Assembly (NCBI RefSeq): GCF_017813355.1
Contig: NZ_JAGIYZ010000010.1
Location: 1-64,000, forward strand
Source of the DNA: Roseomonas nitratireducens
GTDB lineage: Bacteria; Pseudomonadota; Alphaproteobacteria; Acetobacterales; Acetobacteraceae
Direction: 5' to 3'
DNA length: 64,000 bases
In this document: piece by piece, positions 53,103 through 62,007 of the stretch
Layout: each line of letters opens with the position of its first letter
How positions within the stretch are numbered: position 1 is the first letter of the stretch
The notes under the pieces: model-generated
The model's database searches: none
What the model saw: only the letters and a program-made list of their open reading frames with translations
Told to the model about the DNA's origin: nothing
Translations under genes and position numbers: made by a program

Positions 53103-54038
53103 ATGGCCGACTGGTTCCAGGACAATGGCCTGCTTCTCGGCCTGGCGCTGCTGGACGGGCTTTCCTCGGCGGGGCTGATCTTCCTCGTCGCGGTGGGGCT
53201 CAACCTGGTGTTCGGGGTGCTGCGCATCGTCAATGTCGCGCATGGCTCCCTCTATGCGATCGGGGCCTATTCGGCGGCCTCGATCGGCCTTTTCGCCGCC
53301 TCGCTCGGCGTGCCGGCCTGGGCCTCGCTGCCGATCCTGCTGCTGTCGGCCGCGCTGGTGGGGGCCATCGTCGGCCCGCTGATCGAACGCTTCCTGCTGC
53401 GCCGCATCTACGCGCAGGAGGAAGTGGTGCAGCTGCTGGTCACCTTCGCCCTGTTCATGATCCTCGAGGACGTCCAGAAGCTCGTCTGGGGCGTGCAGCC
53501 GATCCACCACGACCAGGCGATGAAGCTCCTGGGGACCATCGACGTGCCCTTCGCGGGGGACTTCATCCCCTTCACCAACTACCAGCTGTTCGTGCTGCCG
53601 GGCATCGCGGTCGTCACCCTGGTGGGCCTCGCCTGGTTCCTGCGCCGGACGCTGACCGGGCGCGTCATCGTCGCCGTCACGACCGACCGGGAAGCGGCGA
53701 CGGCGATGGGGATCGACGCGTCCAAGATCTTCCTCCTCACCTTCACCTTCGGCTCGATGCTGGCAGCGCTCGGCGGCGCGCTCTCCTCCCCCACCGCGGC
53801 ACTCGTGCCGGGGATCGGGGCGCAGACCATCGTGCTGTCCTTCGCCGTGGTGGCGACGGCGGGGCTGGGGCAGATCGAAGGGGCGGCGCTGACCTCCCTG
53901 ATGATGGGCCTCGGCCGGTCCATCGCCGTGTATTTCGAGCCGGAGCTGGAAGTCGTCGTGCCCTACATCATCATGGTGCTGGTGCTGCTGGTGCGCCCGC
54001 AGGGCCTGTTCGGCGTGACCGAGACGCGGCGCGTATGA
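53103..54038 (+). CDS. Branched-chain-type ABC transporter permease (LivH-like)
   Basis: A 311-residue inner-membrane permease with about eight helices and the LivH signatures GLNLVFGVLRIVNVAHGSLY, IERFLLRRIYAQEEVVQLLV, and TAMGIDASKIFLLTFTFGSM. The end MVLVLLVRPQGLFG is the usual LivH/LivM closing segment. It follows the binding-protein gene by 13 bases and overlaps the next permease gene by ATGA. Confidence 0.94.
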   Translation: MADWFQDNGLLLGLALLDGLSSAGLIFLVAVGLNLVFGVLRIVNVAHGSLYAIGAYSAASIGLFAASLGVPAWASLPILLLSAALVGAIVGPLIERFLLRRIYAQEEVVQLLVTFALFMILEDVQKLVWGVQPIHHDQAMKLLGTIDVPFAGDFIPFTNYQLFVLPGIAVVTLVGLAWFLRRTLTGRVIVAVTTDREAATAMGIDASKIFLLTFTFGSMLAALGGALSSPTAALVPGIGAQTIVLSFAVVATAGLGQIEGAALTSLMMGLGRSIAVYFEPELEVVVPYIIMVLVLLVRPQGLFGVTETRRV

Positions 54039-54970
54039 AGCGGATAGAACCCTTCCTCGCGCTGGCGCTCGCCGGCGCCATCATCGCCGCCGCCGTGGCC
54101 GCCCCCTGGCTGCGCTTCGTGCTGACCATCGCGCTCGCCAAGGGCATCGCGGTGATGGGGATCCTGCTGCTGCTGCGCGCGGGGCAGGTCTCCTTCGGCC
54201 ATGCGCTGTACATCGCCTTCGGCGCCTACACCGTCGCCTTCCTCGCCCCCCGGGTGGGGGACGCGGCGGTGCTGCTGCCGCTCGCCGCCATCGGCGCGGG
54301 CGCGCTCGGCCTGCTGATCGGGCTGTTCGTCACGCGCTACCGGCAGATCTTCTTCGGCATGCTGAACCTGGCCATGTCCATGGTCTTCTACTCGCTGCTC
54401 GAGAAGCTCTACGCCCTGACCAAGGGCAGCGACGGCATCCGGGTCGAGATCATGCCCGTGGCGGGCCAGGCGCTCGACCGCATCGCCTATGAATGGACGA
54501 TCTTCGGCATCGCCCTGGCGCTGGCATTCGCGCTCGCGCTCCTGCTGCGCCTGTACCTCGCCTCCCCGATGGGGGAAGCGCTGGCGGGCATCAAGACGCG
54601 GGAGACGCGGCTCGAATTCATGGGCGTGCCGGCGCGCGGCGTGCTGCTCTCGGCCTATGTGCTCTCGGCCATGGTGGGCGGGCTGGGCGGGGCGCTGATC
54701 GCGCTGACCTCGCGCCACGTCACGCCGCTGCTCGCCTACTGGACCTCCTCCGGCGAGCTGGTGTTCATCGCCATCCTGGGGGGCGCGGGCGGCGTGCTCG
54801 GGCCCTTCATGGGCGCCATCGCCTATGAGCTGATCCGCGTCTACGCCGCGGCGTCCTTCGCCGATGCCTGGCAGATGATCCTGGGCGCGGCGCTGCTGCT
54901 GGTCATCCTGTTCGCCCCGGGCGGGCTCTGGGGGATGGCCGCGCGGGCGGTCGGGGGGCGCGGGCGATGA
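54035..54970 (+). CDS. Branched-chain-type ABC transporter permease (LivM-like)
   Basis: The second permease, 311 residues, with LAKGIAVMGILLLLRAGQVSF and FGHALYIAFGAYTVAFLAPR at the N-terminal side, LYALTKGSDGIRV, GIKTRETRLEFMGVPARGVL and LGGAGGVLGPFMGAIAYELI, followed by the closing ILFAPGGLWG. It pairs with the LivH-like subunit to form the channel. Start and stop overlap both neighbours by ATGA, showing a tightly coupled operon. Confidence 0.94.
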   Translation: MKRIEPFLALALAGAIIAAAVAAPWLRFVLTIALAKGIAVMGILLLLRAGQVSFGHALYIAFGAYTVAFLAPRVGDAAVLLPLAAIGAGALGLLIGLFVTRYRQIFFGMLNLAMSMVFYSLLEKLYALTKGSDGIRVEIMPVAGQALDRIAYEWTIFGIALALAFALALLLRLYLASPMGEALAGIKTRETRLEFMGVPARGVLLSAYVLSAMVGGLGGALIALTSRHVTPLLAYWTSSGELVFIAILGGAGGVLGPFMGAIAYELIRVYAAASFADAWQMILGAALLLVILFAPGGLWGMAARAVGGRGR

Positions 54971-55743
54971 GCGAGGTGCTGCTCCGCGCCACCGGCCTGC
55001 GGCTCGCCTTCGGCGGCGTGCGCGCGGCCGACGGCATCGACCTCGATGTGATGAAGGGCGAATTCCTCGCCATCATCGGCCCGAACGGCGCCGGCAAGAC
55101 CACCTTCATCAACATGACGACCGGCTACCTCAAGCCCAATGCCGGGGAGATCGCCTACGAGGGCCGCCGCATCACCGGCATGTCGCCCCGCGCCATCGTC
55201 AAGCTCGGCATCGCGCGGTCCTTCCAGCTGCCGCAGCTGTTCCTCGAACACACGGTCGAGCAGAACGTGGCACTCGCCGTCGCGGCGCGGATGGGCATCT
55301 GGTCGCCGCTCGCCCCCCTGCTGCGCCCCGGCCACCGGGACGAGGCGCGCGACATCCTCGAACGCTTCGGCCTGTCCGCCATCGCCGACAGCCGGGCGGA
55401 CGCACTGAACGAGGGCGCGCGCAAGCTCGCCGACATCGCCATGGCCGTGGCACTCAAGCCCCGCCTGCTGCTGATGGACGAACCCACCTCCGGCGTCGCG
55501 GCGTCGGAGAAGATGACGATCGTCGAGACGCTGGTGAACGTGCTGCGCGACGCGAAGGTGACGGCGGTCTTCGTCGAGCACGACATGGACGTGGTCGAAC
55601 GCTTCGCCGACCGCGTCGCGGTCTGGTCCCAGGGGCGCATCGCCGCGCTGGGCCCGCCGGCGGAGGTGCTGGCCGACCCCGCCGTGCAGCGGGAGGTGAT
55701 CGGCATCGAGCGCCACCCGGCCAAGGAGGCGCCCCATGCTTGA
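54967..55743 (+). CDS. ABC transporter ATP-binding protein (LivG-like)
   Basis: The 258-residue ATPase has Walker A GPNGAGKTTFIN, the Liv-type ARSFQLPQLFLEHTVEQN, a signature region LNEGARKLADIAMAVALKPR that deviates from the normal LSGGQ, Walker B LLLMDEPTSGV, and the switch His in VEHDMDVV. The closing segment with VLADPAVQREV is typical of LivG. It overlaps the LivM-like gene by ATGA and the LivF-like gene by eight bases. Confidence 0.94.
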   Translation: MSEVLLRATGLRLAFGGVRAADGIDLDVMKGEFLAIIGPNGAGKTTFINMTTGYLKPNAGEIAYEGRRITGMSPRAIVKLGIARSFQLPQLFLEHTVEQNVALAVAARMGIWSPLAPLLRPGHRDEARDILERFGLSAIADSRADALNEGARKLADIAMAVALKPRLLLMDEPTSGVAASEKMTIVETLVNVLRDAKVTAVFVEHDMDVVERFADRVAVWSQGRIAALGPPAEVLADPAVQREVIGIERHPAKEAPHA

Positions 55744-56392
55744 ACTCGCGGGCGTGTCCGTCGCCATTGCCGGCGTGCCGGTGCTGCGCGGCGTCTCGCT
55801 GAAGGTGCCGGCCGGGGGCCGCGTCGCGCTGATCGGGCGCAACGGCGCGGGCAAGACCACCACGCTGCGCGCGCTGATGGGCCTGGTGCCCGCCAGCACG
55901 GGCAAGGTCGTGATCGACGGGGAGGACGAGACGCGCCTGCCCCCGCACCATCGCCCCCGCCACGGCATCGGCTACGCGCCGGAGGACCGCCGCCTGTTCG
56001 GCTCCTTCACGGTGGAGGACAACATGCTCCTCCCCGCCCAGGTGCTGCGCCTGTCGGAACGGGAGATCGCCGAGCGGCTGTCGCGCGTCTACGGCCTGCT
56101 GCCGGAACTGAAGGACCTCGCGCCGCGCAAGGCGGCGGGGCTGTCGGGCGGCCAGGGCAAGATGGTGGCGCTCGGCCGCGCGCTGATGGTCGGCACCAAG
56201 GCGGTGCTGCTGGACGAACCCTTCCAGGGCCTCGCCCCGGCGCTGGCGCTGCGCTACGCGGAAGCCCTGAAGCGCCTGCGCGCCGCCCTGCCCGACGTCG
56301 CCATCCTGATCACCGAGAGCAACCCGGAACTGCTCCGCCCGCTGGTCGAGCAGACCTATGTGATCGAGCGTGGCGAGATCGCGCCGGATTGA
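55736..56392 (+). CDS. ABC transporter ATP-binding protein (LivF-like)
   Basis: A short 218-residue ATPase with Walker A GRNGAGKTTTLRALMGLVPA, the Liv-type GIGYAPEDRRLFGSFTVEDN, signature LSGGQGKMVALGRALM, Walker B AVLLDEPFQGLAP and the helix after it, then TESNPELLRPLVEQTY where the switch His is replaced by Asn or Ser, as in a number of LivF proteins. It completes the importer. The gene begins eight bases before the LivG-like stop. Confidence 0.93.
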   Translation: MLELAGVSVAIAGVPVLRGVSLKVPAGGRVALIGRNGAGKTTTLRALMGLVPASTGKVVIDGEDETRLPPHHRPRHGIGYAPEDRRLFGSFTVEDNMLLPAQVLRLSEREIAERLSRVYGLLPELKDLAPRKAAGLSGGQGKMVALGRALMVGTKAVLLDEPFQGLAPALALRYAEALKRLRAALPDVAILITESNPELLRPLVEQTYVIERGEIAPD

Positions 56393-56458
56393 TGCCGGCG
56401 GGCTTGCCCGATCCGCGGCGCCGGGGCTTCTGGCGCCGGATGCGCCGCGGGCGGCGGG

Positions 56459-57250
56459 ATGCCGGGCGAGGATGAGGAAGTGCTGCGCGCCGTGACCTAC
56501 CAGGAATACTTCGCGCGCGGCCTCGCCGCCGTGCAGGGCTTCATCACCCCGGGCGCGGCCGCGGCCGTCACCGCGATCCTCGACCTGCAGGCGCGGGCGG
56601 GCATCGGCGGGACGCTCGCGGAAATCGGCACCTTCCACGGCAAGACCTTCGTCGGCCTCGCCCTGGCCGCGCGGCGGGACGAAGCGGTGGTCGGCGTCGA
56701 CCTGTTTGTCCACCAGGGCCAGGATTTCGAGGCGACGCTGCGCGGCCATTGCAGCGCCTTCGGCATCGACGAGACGCGCTACCGCCTGCACCGGGGGCCC
56801 TCCACCGGGCTCGCCGTCTCGGCCTGGCGGCGCCTGCTCGGCACCCCGGCGCGCTTCGTCCATGTGGATGGGGAACACGGCCGCGGCGCCGTGCGCCACG
56901 ACCTCGCCCTGGCGGCGGCGCATCTGGCGCCCGGCGGCGTGATCCTGGTCGACGACGTCTTCCACCCCTGGTTCCCGAACGTCACCGCGGGGGTGATGGA
57001 CGTGCTGGAAGGCCGGGTGGACCTGCGCGCGGTCGCCCTGCTCGACCGCCAGGGGCCGCTGATCGCGGGCGGGCCGAAGCTGCTGGTGACGAGCGCGGAG
57101 GACGAGGCGCTCTACAAGGAGGCGCTGGTCGCGGCCCTGCGCGGCAACCTGGTGGGGGAAGCGGGCTTCCTGACGAGCCGGCCCGCCGTCTTCAACTTCG
57201 ACGAGGGCGTGCGCCCGGCCCCGCCGGCCGCCCCGGCGCCCGGCGCCTGA
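56459..57250 (+). CDS. Class I SAM-dependent methyltransferase-like protein
   Basis: The 263-residue protein has a Rossmann methyltransferase core: [20 protein letters not shown] (glycine motif, about residues 50-70), [40 protein letters not shown] with the VDG-H motif of the Methyltransf_24 group, and [20 protein letters not shown]. An Ala/Pro tail ends it. The DD and H pattern suggests metal-assisted O-methylation. It lies 66 bases after the importer operon and might be co-transcribed with it. Confidence 0.82.
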   Translation: MPGEDEEVLRAVTYQEYFARGLAAVQGFITPGAAAAVTAILDLQARAGIGGTLAEIGTFHGKTFVGLALAARRDEAVVGVDLFVHQGQDFEATLRGHCSAFGIDETRYRLHRGPSTGLAVSAWRRLLGTPARFVHVDGEHGRGAVRHDLALAAAHLAPGGVILVDDVFHPWFPNVTAGVMDVLEGRVDLRAVALLDRQGPLIAGGPKLLVTSAEDEALYKEALVAALRGNLVGEAGFLTSRPAVFNFDEGVRPAPPAAPAPGA

Positions 57251-57365
57251 CCCGCGCCCGGGGGGCGGCCGGCCGGCATTGCGCTCGCCGGTCCGCTCCC
57301 CTATACGCCCCGCTTCCCTGCCCGCCGGTCGGTATCGGCGGGCGCCTGAGCATGAGCACCGCCCG

Positions 57366-57596
57366 ATGAAGCCCGACACGCATCCGGACTATCACGTGAT
57401 CAATGTCATCATGACCGACGGGACCGAGTTCAAGACGCGGTCCTGCTACGGCAAGCCGGGCGACACGCTGCGCTTGGACATCGACACGAAGTCGCACCCG
57501 GCCTGGACCGGCCAGCAGCGCGTGCTCGACACCGGCGGCCAGATCGCGAAGTTCAACAAGAAGTTCGCCGGCATCGGCGCCCGCAAGAAGGGCTGA
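57366..57596 (+). CDS. rpmE: 50S ribosomal protein L31, zinc-free form
   Basis: The 76-residue product aligns with L31: [40 protein letters not shown] and [14 protein letters not shown]. The four cysteines that bind zinc in the E. coli form are absent (one Cys remains), as is common in alphaproteobacteria. ATG 57366 gives the normal N-terminus; upstream codons in frame are not conserved. A hairpin terminator follows. Confidence 0.95.
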   Translation: MKPDTHPDYHVINVIMTDGTEFKTRSCYGKPGDTLRLDIDTKSHPAWTGQQRVLDTGGQIAKFNKKFAGIGARKKG

Positions 57597-57616
57597 CGCC
57601 CGGCCCGCGACGGGAC

Positions 57617-57633
57617 GGGGGCGTCGCGCCCCC
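57617..57633 (+). terminator. rpmE terminator
   Basis: GGGGGCG-TCG-CGCCCCC, seven GC pairs, starts 21 bases after the rpmE stop and is followed by a C/T-rich stretch. Confidence 0.6.
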
Positions 57634-57715
57634 TCCCCTTCCTCGCCAGGACCGCCGGAGCCCGGCCGCGCGCGGGCCCGAAGCCCGTCGGCCGCTTCGA
57701 ATTCGCGCGACCTGA

Positions 57716-58132
57716 CTATTCGTAGACCGGCTGGGTGAAGCCGCGCGCGCCGGTCGTCGTCATGGCCGCGCCCTCGCACAGGCGGATGTGGCGCTCGAAG
57801 CCCGGCACGATCCGCAGCCGCCCCGCGGCCGGATCCGGCCCCCCATGCAGCGTCCAGACCTCCGAGGCATAGCGCGCCCGGTCCGGCCCCTGGCGCTCGA
57901 TGCCGGACTCCACCACCCGCACTTCCCTCACCTGCCCCGCCGCGTCGGTCGTGCGCGGCACGGCCAGCACCTGCTCGCGCGCCCGATGCGCCTCGAGGGC
58001 CGCGAGGCAGGCCGCGTGGTCGGCAAACGCCTCGGCCTGCGGCATGAGGGGGATGAAGCCGCTCCCGCCCGCCGGCCCCGCGAGGCCGGCAAACAGGACC
58101 CCCGCCAGCCCGAATCCTGTCATCCGCGGCAT
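57716..58132 (-). CDS. Small secreted protein, unknown function
   Basis: A 138-residue protein with a Sec signal (MPRMTGFGLAGVLFAGLAGP, cleavage near residue 22). The mature part contains HAACLAALEAHRAREQ with one Cys, LAVPRTTDAAGQVREVRVVE, WTLHGGPDPAAGRLRIVPGF, and IRLCEGAAMT with a second Cys, so one disulfide is possible. No family is recognised. ATG 58132 is chosen because GGAGG stands six bases upstream; an in-frame ATG at 58153 is less well placed. It is divergent from hsp20. Confidence 0.72.
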   Translation of the reverse strand: MPRMTGFGLAGVLFAGLAGPAGGSGFIPLMPQAEAFADHAACLAALEAHRAREQVLAVPRTTDAAGQVREVRVVESGIERQGPDRARYASEVWTLHGGPDPAAGRLRIVPGFERHIRLCEGAAMTTTGARGFTQPVYE

Positions 58133-58189
58133 TCCGCGCCTCCGTCCCGCCATCCGTCCCGGGCTTCTAGCGGGGCCTGCCCGCGCCGC

Positions 58190-58207
58190 CGCTGAACCGG
58201 TTCAGCG
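58190..58207. promoter_or_regulatory. Perfect 18-bp palindrome between divergent genes
   Basis: CGCTGAACCGGTTCAGCG reads the same on both strands. It lies 29 bases before the hsp20 -35 element and 58 bases before the secreted-protein start, where an operator would act on one or both genes. Confidence 0.5.
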
Positions 58208-58235
58208 CCGGGCGCGCGGGCCCGAAGCGGAGGGT

Positions 58236-58264
58236 CTTGAACCGGCCCGGCGCGGCCGCCATCT
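58236..58264 (+). promoter_or_regulatory. RpoH (sigma-32)-type promoter of hsp20
   Basis: CTTGAA (58236-58241) and CCATCT (58259-58264) fit the heat-shock consensus CTTGAA ... CCCCATNT; the eight-base -10 CGCCATCT has one mismatch. The start should be near 58271, giving a leader of about 120 bases. Confidence 0.7.
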
Positions 58265-58367
58265 CCCCGACTGCCAGGAGGCGCCCCGACGGGGCCTCCG
58301 GCGCGGGTCGGCCAGGGATCGCCCATGCGGGGTCCCAGCGTGCAGCCCCGGCCCGCCGTGCAACGAG

Positions 58368-58385
58368 CCTTGCTGATGCAGGAGG
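58368..58385 (+). promoter_or_regulatory. Hairpin over the hsp20 ribosome-binding site (ROSE-like thermometer candidate)
   Basis: CCTTGC (58368-58373) can pair across TGAT with GCAGGAGG, with a small GG bulge, covering the Shine-Dalgarno GGAGG (58381-58385) eight bases before ATG. A TTGCT motif facing the SD, long leader and small-heat-shock gene are the features of ROSE elements. The rest of the ROSE structure was not verified. Confidence 0.4.
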
Positions 58386-58393
58386 TTCAACTG

Positions 58394-58861
58394 ATGAACG
58401 CGATCGATTTCTCCCCGCTTTTCCGCACCGCGATCGGCTTCGACCGGCTCGCGCGCCTGATGGACACCGCGCGCAACGCGCCGGAGGGCAACGGCTACCC
58501 GCCCTACAACATCGAGCGGACGGGCGAGGACAGCTACGTCCTGACCATGGCGGTCGCCGGCTTCGCCGAATCCGACCTCGAGATCACCGCGCAGGAGAAC
58601 ACGCTGACCATCGCCGGGCGGCCGCAGCCGCAGCCGGAGGATGGGCGCCGCTTCCTCCATCGCGGCATCGCCGGCCGCGCCTTCGAACGCCGCTTCGTCC
58701 TGGCCGACCACATCGTCGTGCAGGGGGCGGATTTGGCCAACGGCCTGCTGCATGTCGCGCTGAAGCGCGTCGTGCCGGAAGCGCTGAAGCCGCGCCGCAT
58801 CCCGGTCCAGGCCGGCCGGCCGGTCATCCAGGCCGAGGCGAATCCCGCCCAGGCGGCCTGA
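58394..58861 (+). CDS. Small heat shock protein Hsp20 (IbpA-like)
   Basis: The 155-residue chaperone holds unfolding proteins during heat stress. The N-terminus DFSPLFRTAIGFDRLARLMD is the class A bacterial form. The alpha-crystallin domain runs from about 33 to 125: YPPYNIERTGEDSYVLTMAV, DLEITAQENTLTIAGR, FLHRGIAGRAFERRFVLAD, and ANGLLHVALKRVVPEALKPR with the I-P-V anchor (RRIPVQ) after it. ATG 58394 follows GGAGG. Heat control is indicated by the RpoH-type promoter and possibly an RNA thermometer. Confidence 0.95.
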   Translation: MNAIDFSPLFRTAIGFDRLARLMDTARNAPEGNGYPPYNIERTGEDSYVLTMAVAGFAESDLEITAQENTLTIAGRPQPQPEDGRRFLHRGIAGRAFERRFVLADHIVVQGADLANGLLHVALKRVVPEALKPRRIPVQAGRPVIQAEANPAQAA

Positions 58862-58890
58862 CGCGCCTCACCCGCGCCGAGACACCCCGG

Positions 58891-58917
58891 GGGCCCGCAT
58901 GCCGCGCATGCGGGCCC
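58891..58917 (+). terminator. hsp20 terminator
   Basis: GGGCCCGCATG-CCGCG-CATGCGGGCCC, eleven perfect pairs, 30 bases after the hsp20 stop; convergent selO begins its stop further on. Confidence 0.75.
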
Positions 58918-59002
58918 TTCGCGTTGCTGGCCCCGGCCGCCGGTCGCCCGCTGCGGCACGACAAGACCGGCTGATCAGATACGGCGCGAAGGCCGTCGCG
59001 GA

Positions 59003-60502
59003 TCAGGTGCCGCAGAAGGTCCGCGTCACGCGTTCCTCGGGCCGCGCCGGGGCCGCGAAGCGCTCGCGCCCGGGCTGCTCCTCGAAGGGGCGCGCCAGGA
59101 CATCGACCAGCGTCTCGAAGGGCGCGAAATCGTCACGCTCGACCGCCGCCGCGATGGCTTCCTCCACCAGGTGGTTGCGCGGGATATACAGCGGGTTCTC
59201 CGCGCGCATCGCCGCCGCGCGGGCCGCCGGCGCCATGCCGTCCTGCGCGAGCCGCGCGCGCCAGCCCTCCGCCCAGCCGTCGAAGGCCGCGGGGTCTGCG
59301 AAGAGCGCGCGCACCGGCGCCGCGTCGCCGTCGATCGCATCGGCCAGGCGACGAAAGGTCAGGGTGAAGTCGGCCTCCGCCTCCATCATCCGGCGCAGCA
59401 GGTCCTCGATCAGCGCCTCGTCCTCGGGCCGTGCCTGGGGCAGGCCGATCTTGCGCGCCATCGCCGCGCGATAGGCGACGCCGAAGCGCGGCGCGAAGCC
59501 GGCGAGCGCGGCCTTCGCGGCCTCCATCGCCGCCTCTTCCTCGGCATCGATCAGCGGCAGCAGGCATTCGGCCAGCCGGGCGAGGTTCCAATGCGCGATG
59601 CCCGGCTGGTTGCCATAGGCGTAGCGCCCCTGGTGGTCGATCGAGGAGAAGACCGTCTCGGGGTGATAGGCCTCCATGAAGGCGCAGGGGCCGTAGTCGA
59701 TCGTCTCTCCGCTGATGGCGCAGTTGTCGGTGTTCATCACCCCGTGCACGAAGCCGAGCGCGAGCCAGCGCGCGACCAGCGCCGCCTGCCGCGCCACCAC
59801 GCCTTCCAGCAGCGCGAGCGCGGGGTTGGGCGCCTCGCCCGCCGCCGGGTCGTGGCGGGCGATGGCGTGGTCCACCAGCGCGCGCACCGCGTCCATGTCC
59901 CGCCGCGCGGCGAAATACTGGAAGGTGCCGACGCGCAGATGGCTCGACGCGACGCGCGTCAGCACGCCGCCGGGCACCGCATCCTCCCGGAACACCCATT
60001 CGCCGGTCGCCACGGCGGCGAGGCTGCGCGTCGTCGGCACGCCGAAGGCCGCCATGGCCTCGCTCACAACGTATTCGCGCAGCACCGGCCCGATCGCCGC
60101 CCGCCCGTCCCCGCGGCGCGACCATGGCGTGGGCCCGGACCCCTTCAGCTGGATGTCGCGCCGCAGGCCGGCGGGCGTGACCACCTCCCCCAGCAGGATC
60201 GCGCGGCCGTCGCCGAGGCTGGGGGAGAAATGGCCGAACTGATGCCCGGCATAGGCCTGGGCGATCGGCTCGGCGCCTTCGGGCATGCGGTTGCCCGCGA
60301 GCATCGCCACCCCGTCCTCCGAGGCGAGCCAGCCCGCATCGAGGCCGAGGTCGCGCGCGAGGCCGAGATTCAGCCGCACCAGCCGCGGCGCCTTGACCGG
60401 GGTCGGCGGCAGGCGCGCGAACAGCCTTTCCGGCAGGCGGGCGTAGGAATTGTCGAAGGCGGGGCCCAGGCCGGCCGCGCGGGGGGAGAGATCGTCCGGC
60501 AT
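59003..60502 (-). CDS. selO: Protein adenylyltransferase SelO (YdiU family)
   Basis: SelO is a pseudokinase-fold enzyme that transfers AMP to Ser, Thr or Tyr of proteins in redox control. The 499-residue product has [100 protein letters not shown] and DYGPCAFME. The antepenultimate residue is Cys (TFCGT), where eukaryotic SELENOO has selenocysteine. ATG 60502 is closest to the family start; an upstream in-frame ATG at 60595 adds a Pro/Arg-rich stretch that looks non-coding. Confidence 0.95.
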   Translation of the reverse strand: MPDDLSPRAAGLGPAFDNSYARLPERLFARLPPTPVKAPRLVRLNLGLARDLGLDAGWLASEDGVAMLAGNRMPEGAEPIAQAYAGHQFGHFSPSLGDGRAILLGEVVTPAGLRRDIQLKGSGPTPWSRRGDGRAAIGPVLREYVVSEAMAAFGVPTTRSLAAVATGEWVFREDAVPGGVLTRVASSHLRVGTFQYFAARRDMDAVRALVDHAIARHDPAAGEAPNPALALLEGVVARQAALVARWLALGFVHGVMNTDNCAISGETIDYGPCAFMEAYHPETVFSSIDHQGRYAYGNQPGIAHWNLARLAECLLPLIDAEEEAAMEAAKAALAGFAPRFGVAYRAAMARKIGLPQARPEDEALIEDLLRRMMEAEADFTLTFRRLADAIDGDAAPVRALFADPAAFDGWAEGWRARLAQDGMAPAARAAAMRAENPLYIPRNHLVEEAIAAAVERDDFAPFETLVDVLARPFEEQPGRERFAAPARPEERVTRTFCGT

Positions 60503-60704
60503 CCAGCGGAGATCGCGCGCGGCGGGGCGCGGCGCAAGGGGCGGGCGCGGCGCGGCGGGGGGCGGATGGCGATCATCGCCCGGCCGGCGGGTCATGGGCG
60601 GCGCGCCCGGCGGATGCCGGCGACCCGGCCCGCCCGCCCCGCGGTATCGATCGGCCGGTGCGCCGGCCAGCGGGCCAGCCCCGCCCGCCGGGGCCGATGC
60701 GCCC

Positions 60705-60899
60705 CTACCCCTTGCGGAAGAAGGCCTCCGCCGCCGCGCGGTGGCTCTGCCCGGCGGCGATCGCCGCCTCGGCGCGGGCGATCTCGGCCTTCAGGTCGGC
60801 GATGTAGTCCTGCAGCTGCGCGACGTCCCACCCGTCGAAGCGCGGCTTCTCCAGGACCTGGCGCTTGCGCGGCAGGTCCCCTTCCTCAAGCAACGTCAT
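60705..60899 (-). CDS. DUF1192 family small protein
   Basis: A 64-residue protein of the alphaproteobacterial DUF1192 family, recognised from [20 protein letters not shown] and [20 protein letters not shown] followed by AEAFFRKG. It should be a short coiled coil. Function unknown. It is divergent from trcR with 109 bases between, the usual arrangement of small conserved genes around DUF1013 genes. Confidence 0.88.
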   Translation of the reverse strand: MTLLEEGDLPRKRQVLEKPRFDGWDVAQLQDYIADLKAEIARAEAAIAAGQSHRAAAEAFFRKG

Positions 60900-61008
60900 G
60901 GCTCTCCTGCTCCATCCGGGCTTTGACCCTGCCCGGCCGTCTCATTATAGGGGGCCCATCATATTGCGGGGGTTCGCTTCCGCCCCTCCCGCCTCCCGAG
61001 GTTCGCCC

Positions 61009-61563
61009 ATGCCCCAGCCTCTCATGCCGAAGGCCACCGCCGTGTGGCTGATCGACAAGACGTCGCTTTCCTTCGAGCAGATCGCCGACTTCGTCGGCAT
61101 GCATCCGCTCGAGATCCAGGCCATCGCCGATGGGGAAGTCGCGCAGGGGATCGTCGGCTTCGACCCGGTCGCCTCCGGCCAGCTGACGCGGGAGGAGATC
61201 GCGCGCTGCGAAGCGGATTCCGGTGCGCGCCTGACGCTGCAGGAAAGCACCATCGTGCTCCCCAAGGCGCGGGCCAAGGGTGGGCGCTACACGCCCGTGT
61301 CCAAGCGCAACGACCGGCCGGACGGCATCGCCTGGCTGCTGCGCAACTACCCGATGCTGAGCGACGCGACCGTCGCCAAGCTGCTGGGTACGACCAAGGA
61401 CACCATCGCCAAGGTGCGCGACAAGACCCACTGGAACAGCGCGAACATCAAGCCGCGCGACCCCGTGATCCTCGGCCTGTGCACCCAGTCCGACCTGAAC
61501 GCGGCGGTCTCCGCGGCCGGCGGCAGCATGGCCATCCCCCCGCCCTCCGAGGACGCGGCCTGA
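61009..61563 (+). CDS. trcR: Cell cycle transcriptional regulator TrcR (DUF1013)
   Basis: The 184-residue product matches DUF1013/TrcR closely: MPQPLMPKATAVWLIDKTSL, FEQIADFVGMHPLEIQAIAD, GIVGFDPVASGQLTREEI, YTPVSKRNDRPDGIAWLLRN, YPMLSDATVAKLLGTTKDTI and KVRDKTHWNSANIKPRDPV. Two helix-turn-helix-like regions (about 18-40 and 110-135) support DNA or polymerase binding. In alphaproteobacteria TrcR is a conserved transcription factor linked to the cell cycle. ATG 61009 is placed by the conserved N-terminus. Confidence 0.94.
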   Translation: MPQPLMPKATAVWLIDKTSLSFEQIADFVGMHPLEIQAIADGEVAQGIVGFDPVASGQLTREEIARCEADSGARLTLQESTIVLPKARAKGGRYTPVSKRNDRPDGIAWLLRNYPMLSDATVAKLLGTTKDTIAKVRDKTHWNSANIKPRDPVILGLCTQSDLNAAVSAAGGSMAIPPPSEDAA

Positions 61564-61641
61564 CCCTGGCCGCGCCCATCCGGGGCCGTGATGCGGGGCG
61601 ATGCGCGCTGCCGTGGCCGGGCGGGCCGGCCAGGCCCTTCG

Positions 61642-61818
61642 CTAATGCGGCCGCGACGTCCGCAGCCGCTCCAACTCCTCCTTGAGGCGCAGCTTCTCGC
61701 GCTTCATCCGGGCCAGCTCCGCCTCATCGGGCTTCGGCCGGCGATCCTCGTCCAGGATACGACGCTCGAGGGCCGCGTGGCGTTCCTCGAGGGAGGCGAT
61801 CCGGGGGTTCAAGGGCAT
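61642..61818 (-). CDS. YdcH family (DUF465) small coiled-coil protein
   Basis: A 58-residue, highly charged helical protein: RIASLEERHAALERRILDED, RRPKPDEAELARMKREKLRL, KEELERLRTSRPH. The order, a helix, a P-x-D turn and a K-K/R-x-K-L-x-L-K-(D/E)-E-(I/L) helix, is that of DUF465. Function unknown. A second member of the family is divergent at 62008, with 189 bases between that hold no other gene. Confidence 0.85.
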   Translation of the reverse strand: MPLNPRIASLEERHAALERRILDEDRRPKPDEAELARMKREKLRLKEELERLRTSRPH

Positions 61819-62007
61819 GCGTGACGCATCCTCATCCGTGCTGTGCCCCGCGGCGGGCAGCCGCGGCGGCGTTCTTCCGGCCAGTCGGCCGGTCGGGCAC
61901 CAGGGGGCGCGCATCGTCCGGGATTGGCCTGTCGCGCCCCGGCCCTTGCATGATAAGTGCGTTTTGCGCGCGAATGCATCCACAACTTCGCCCCGGGGCC
62001 GCCGGCC

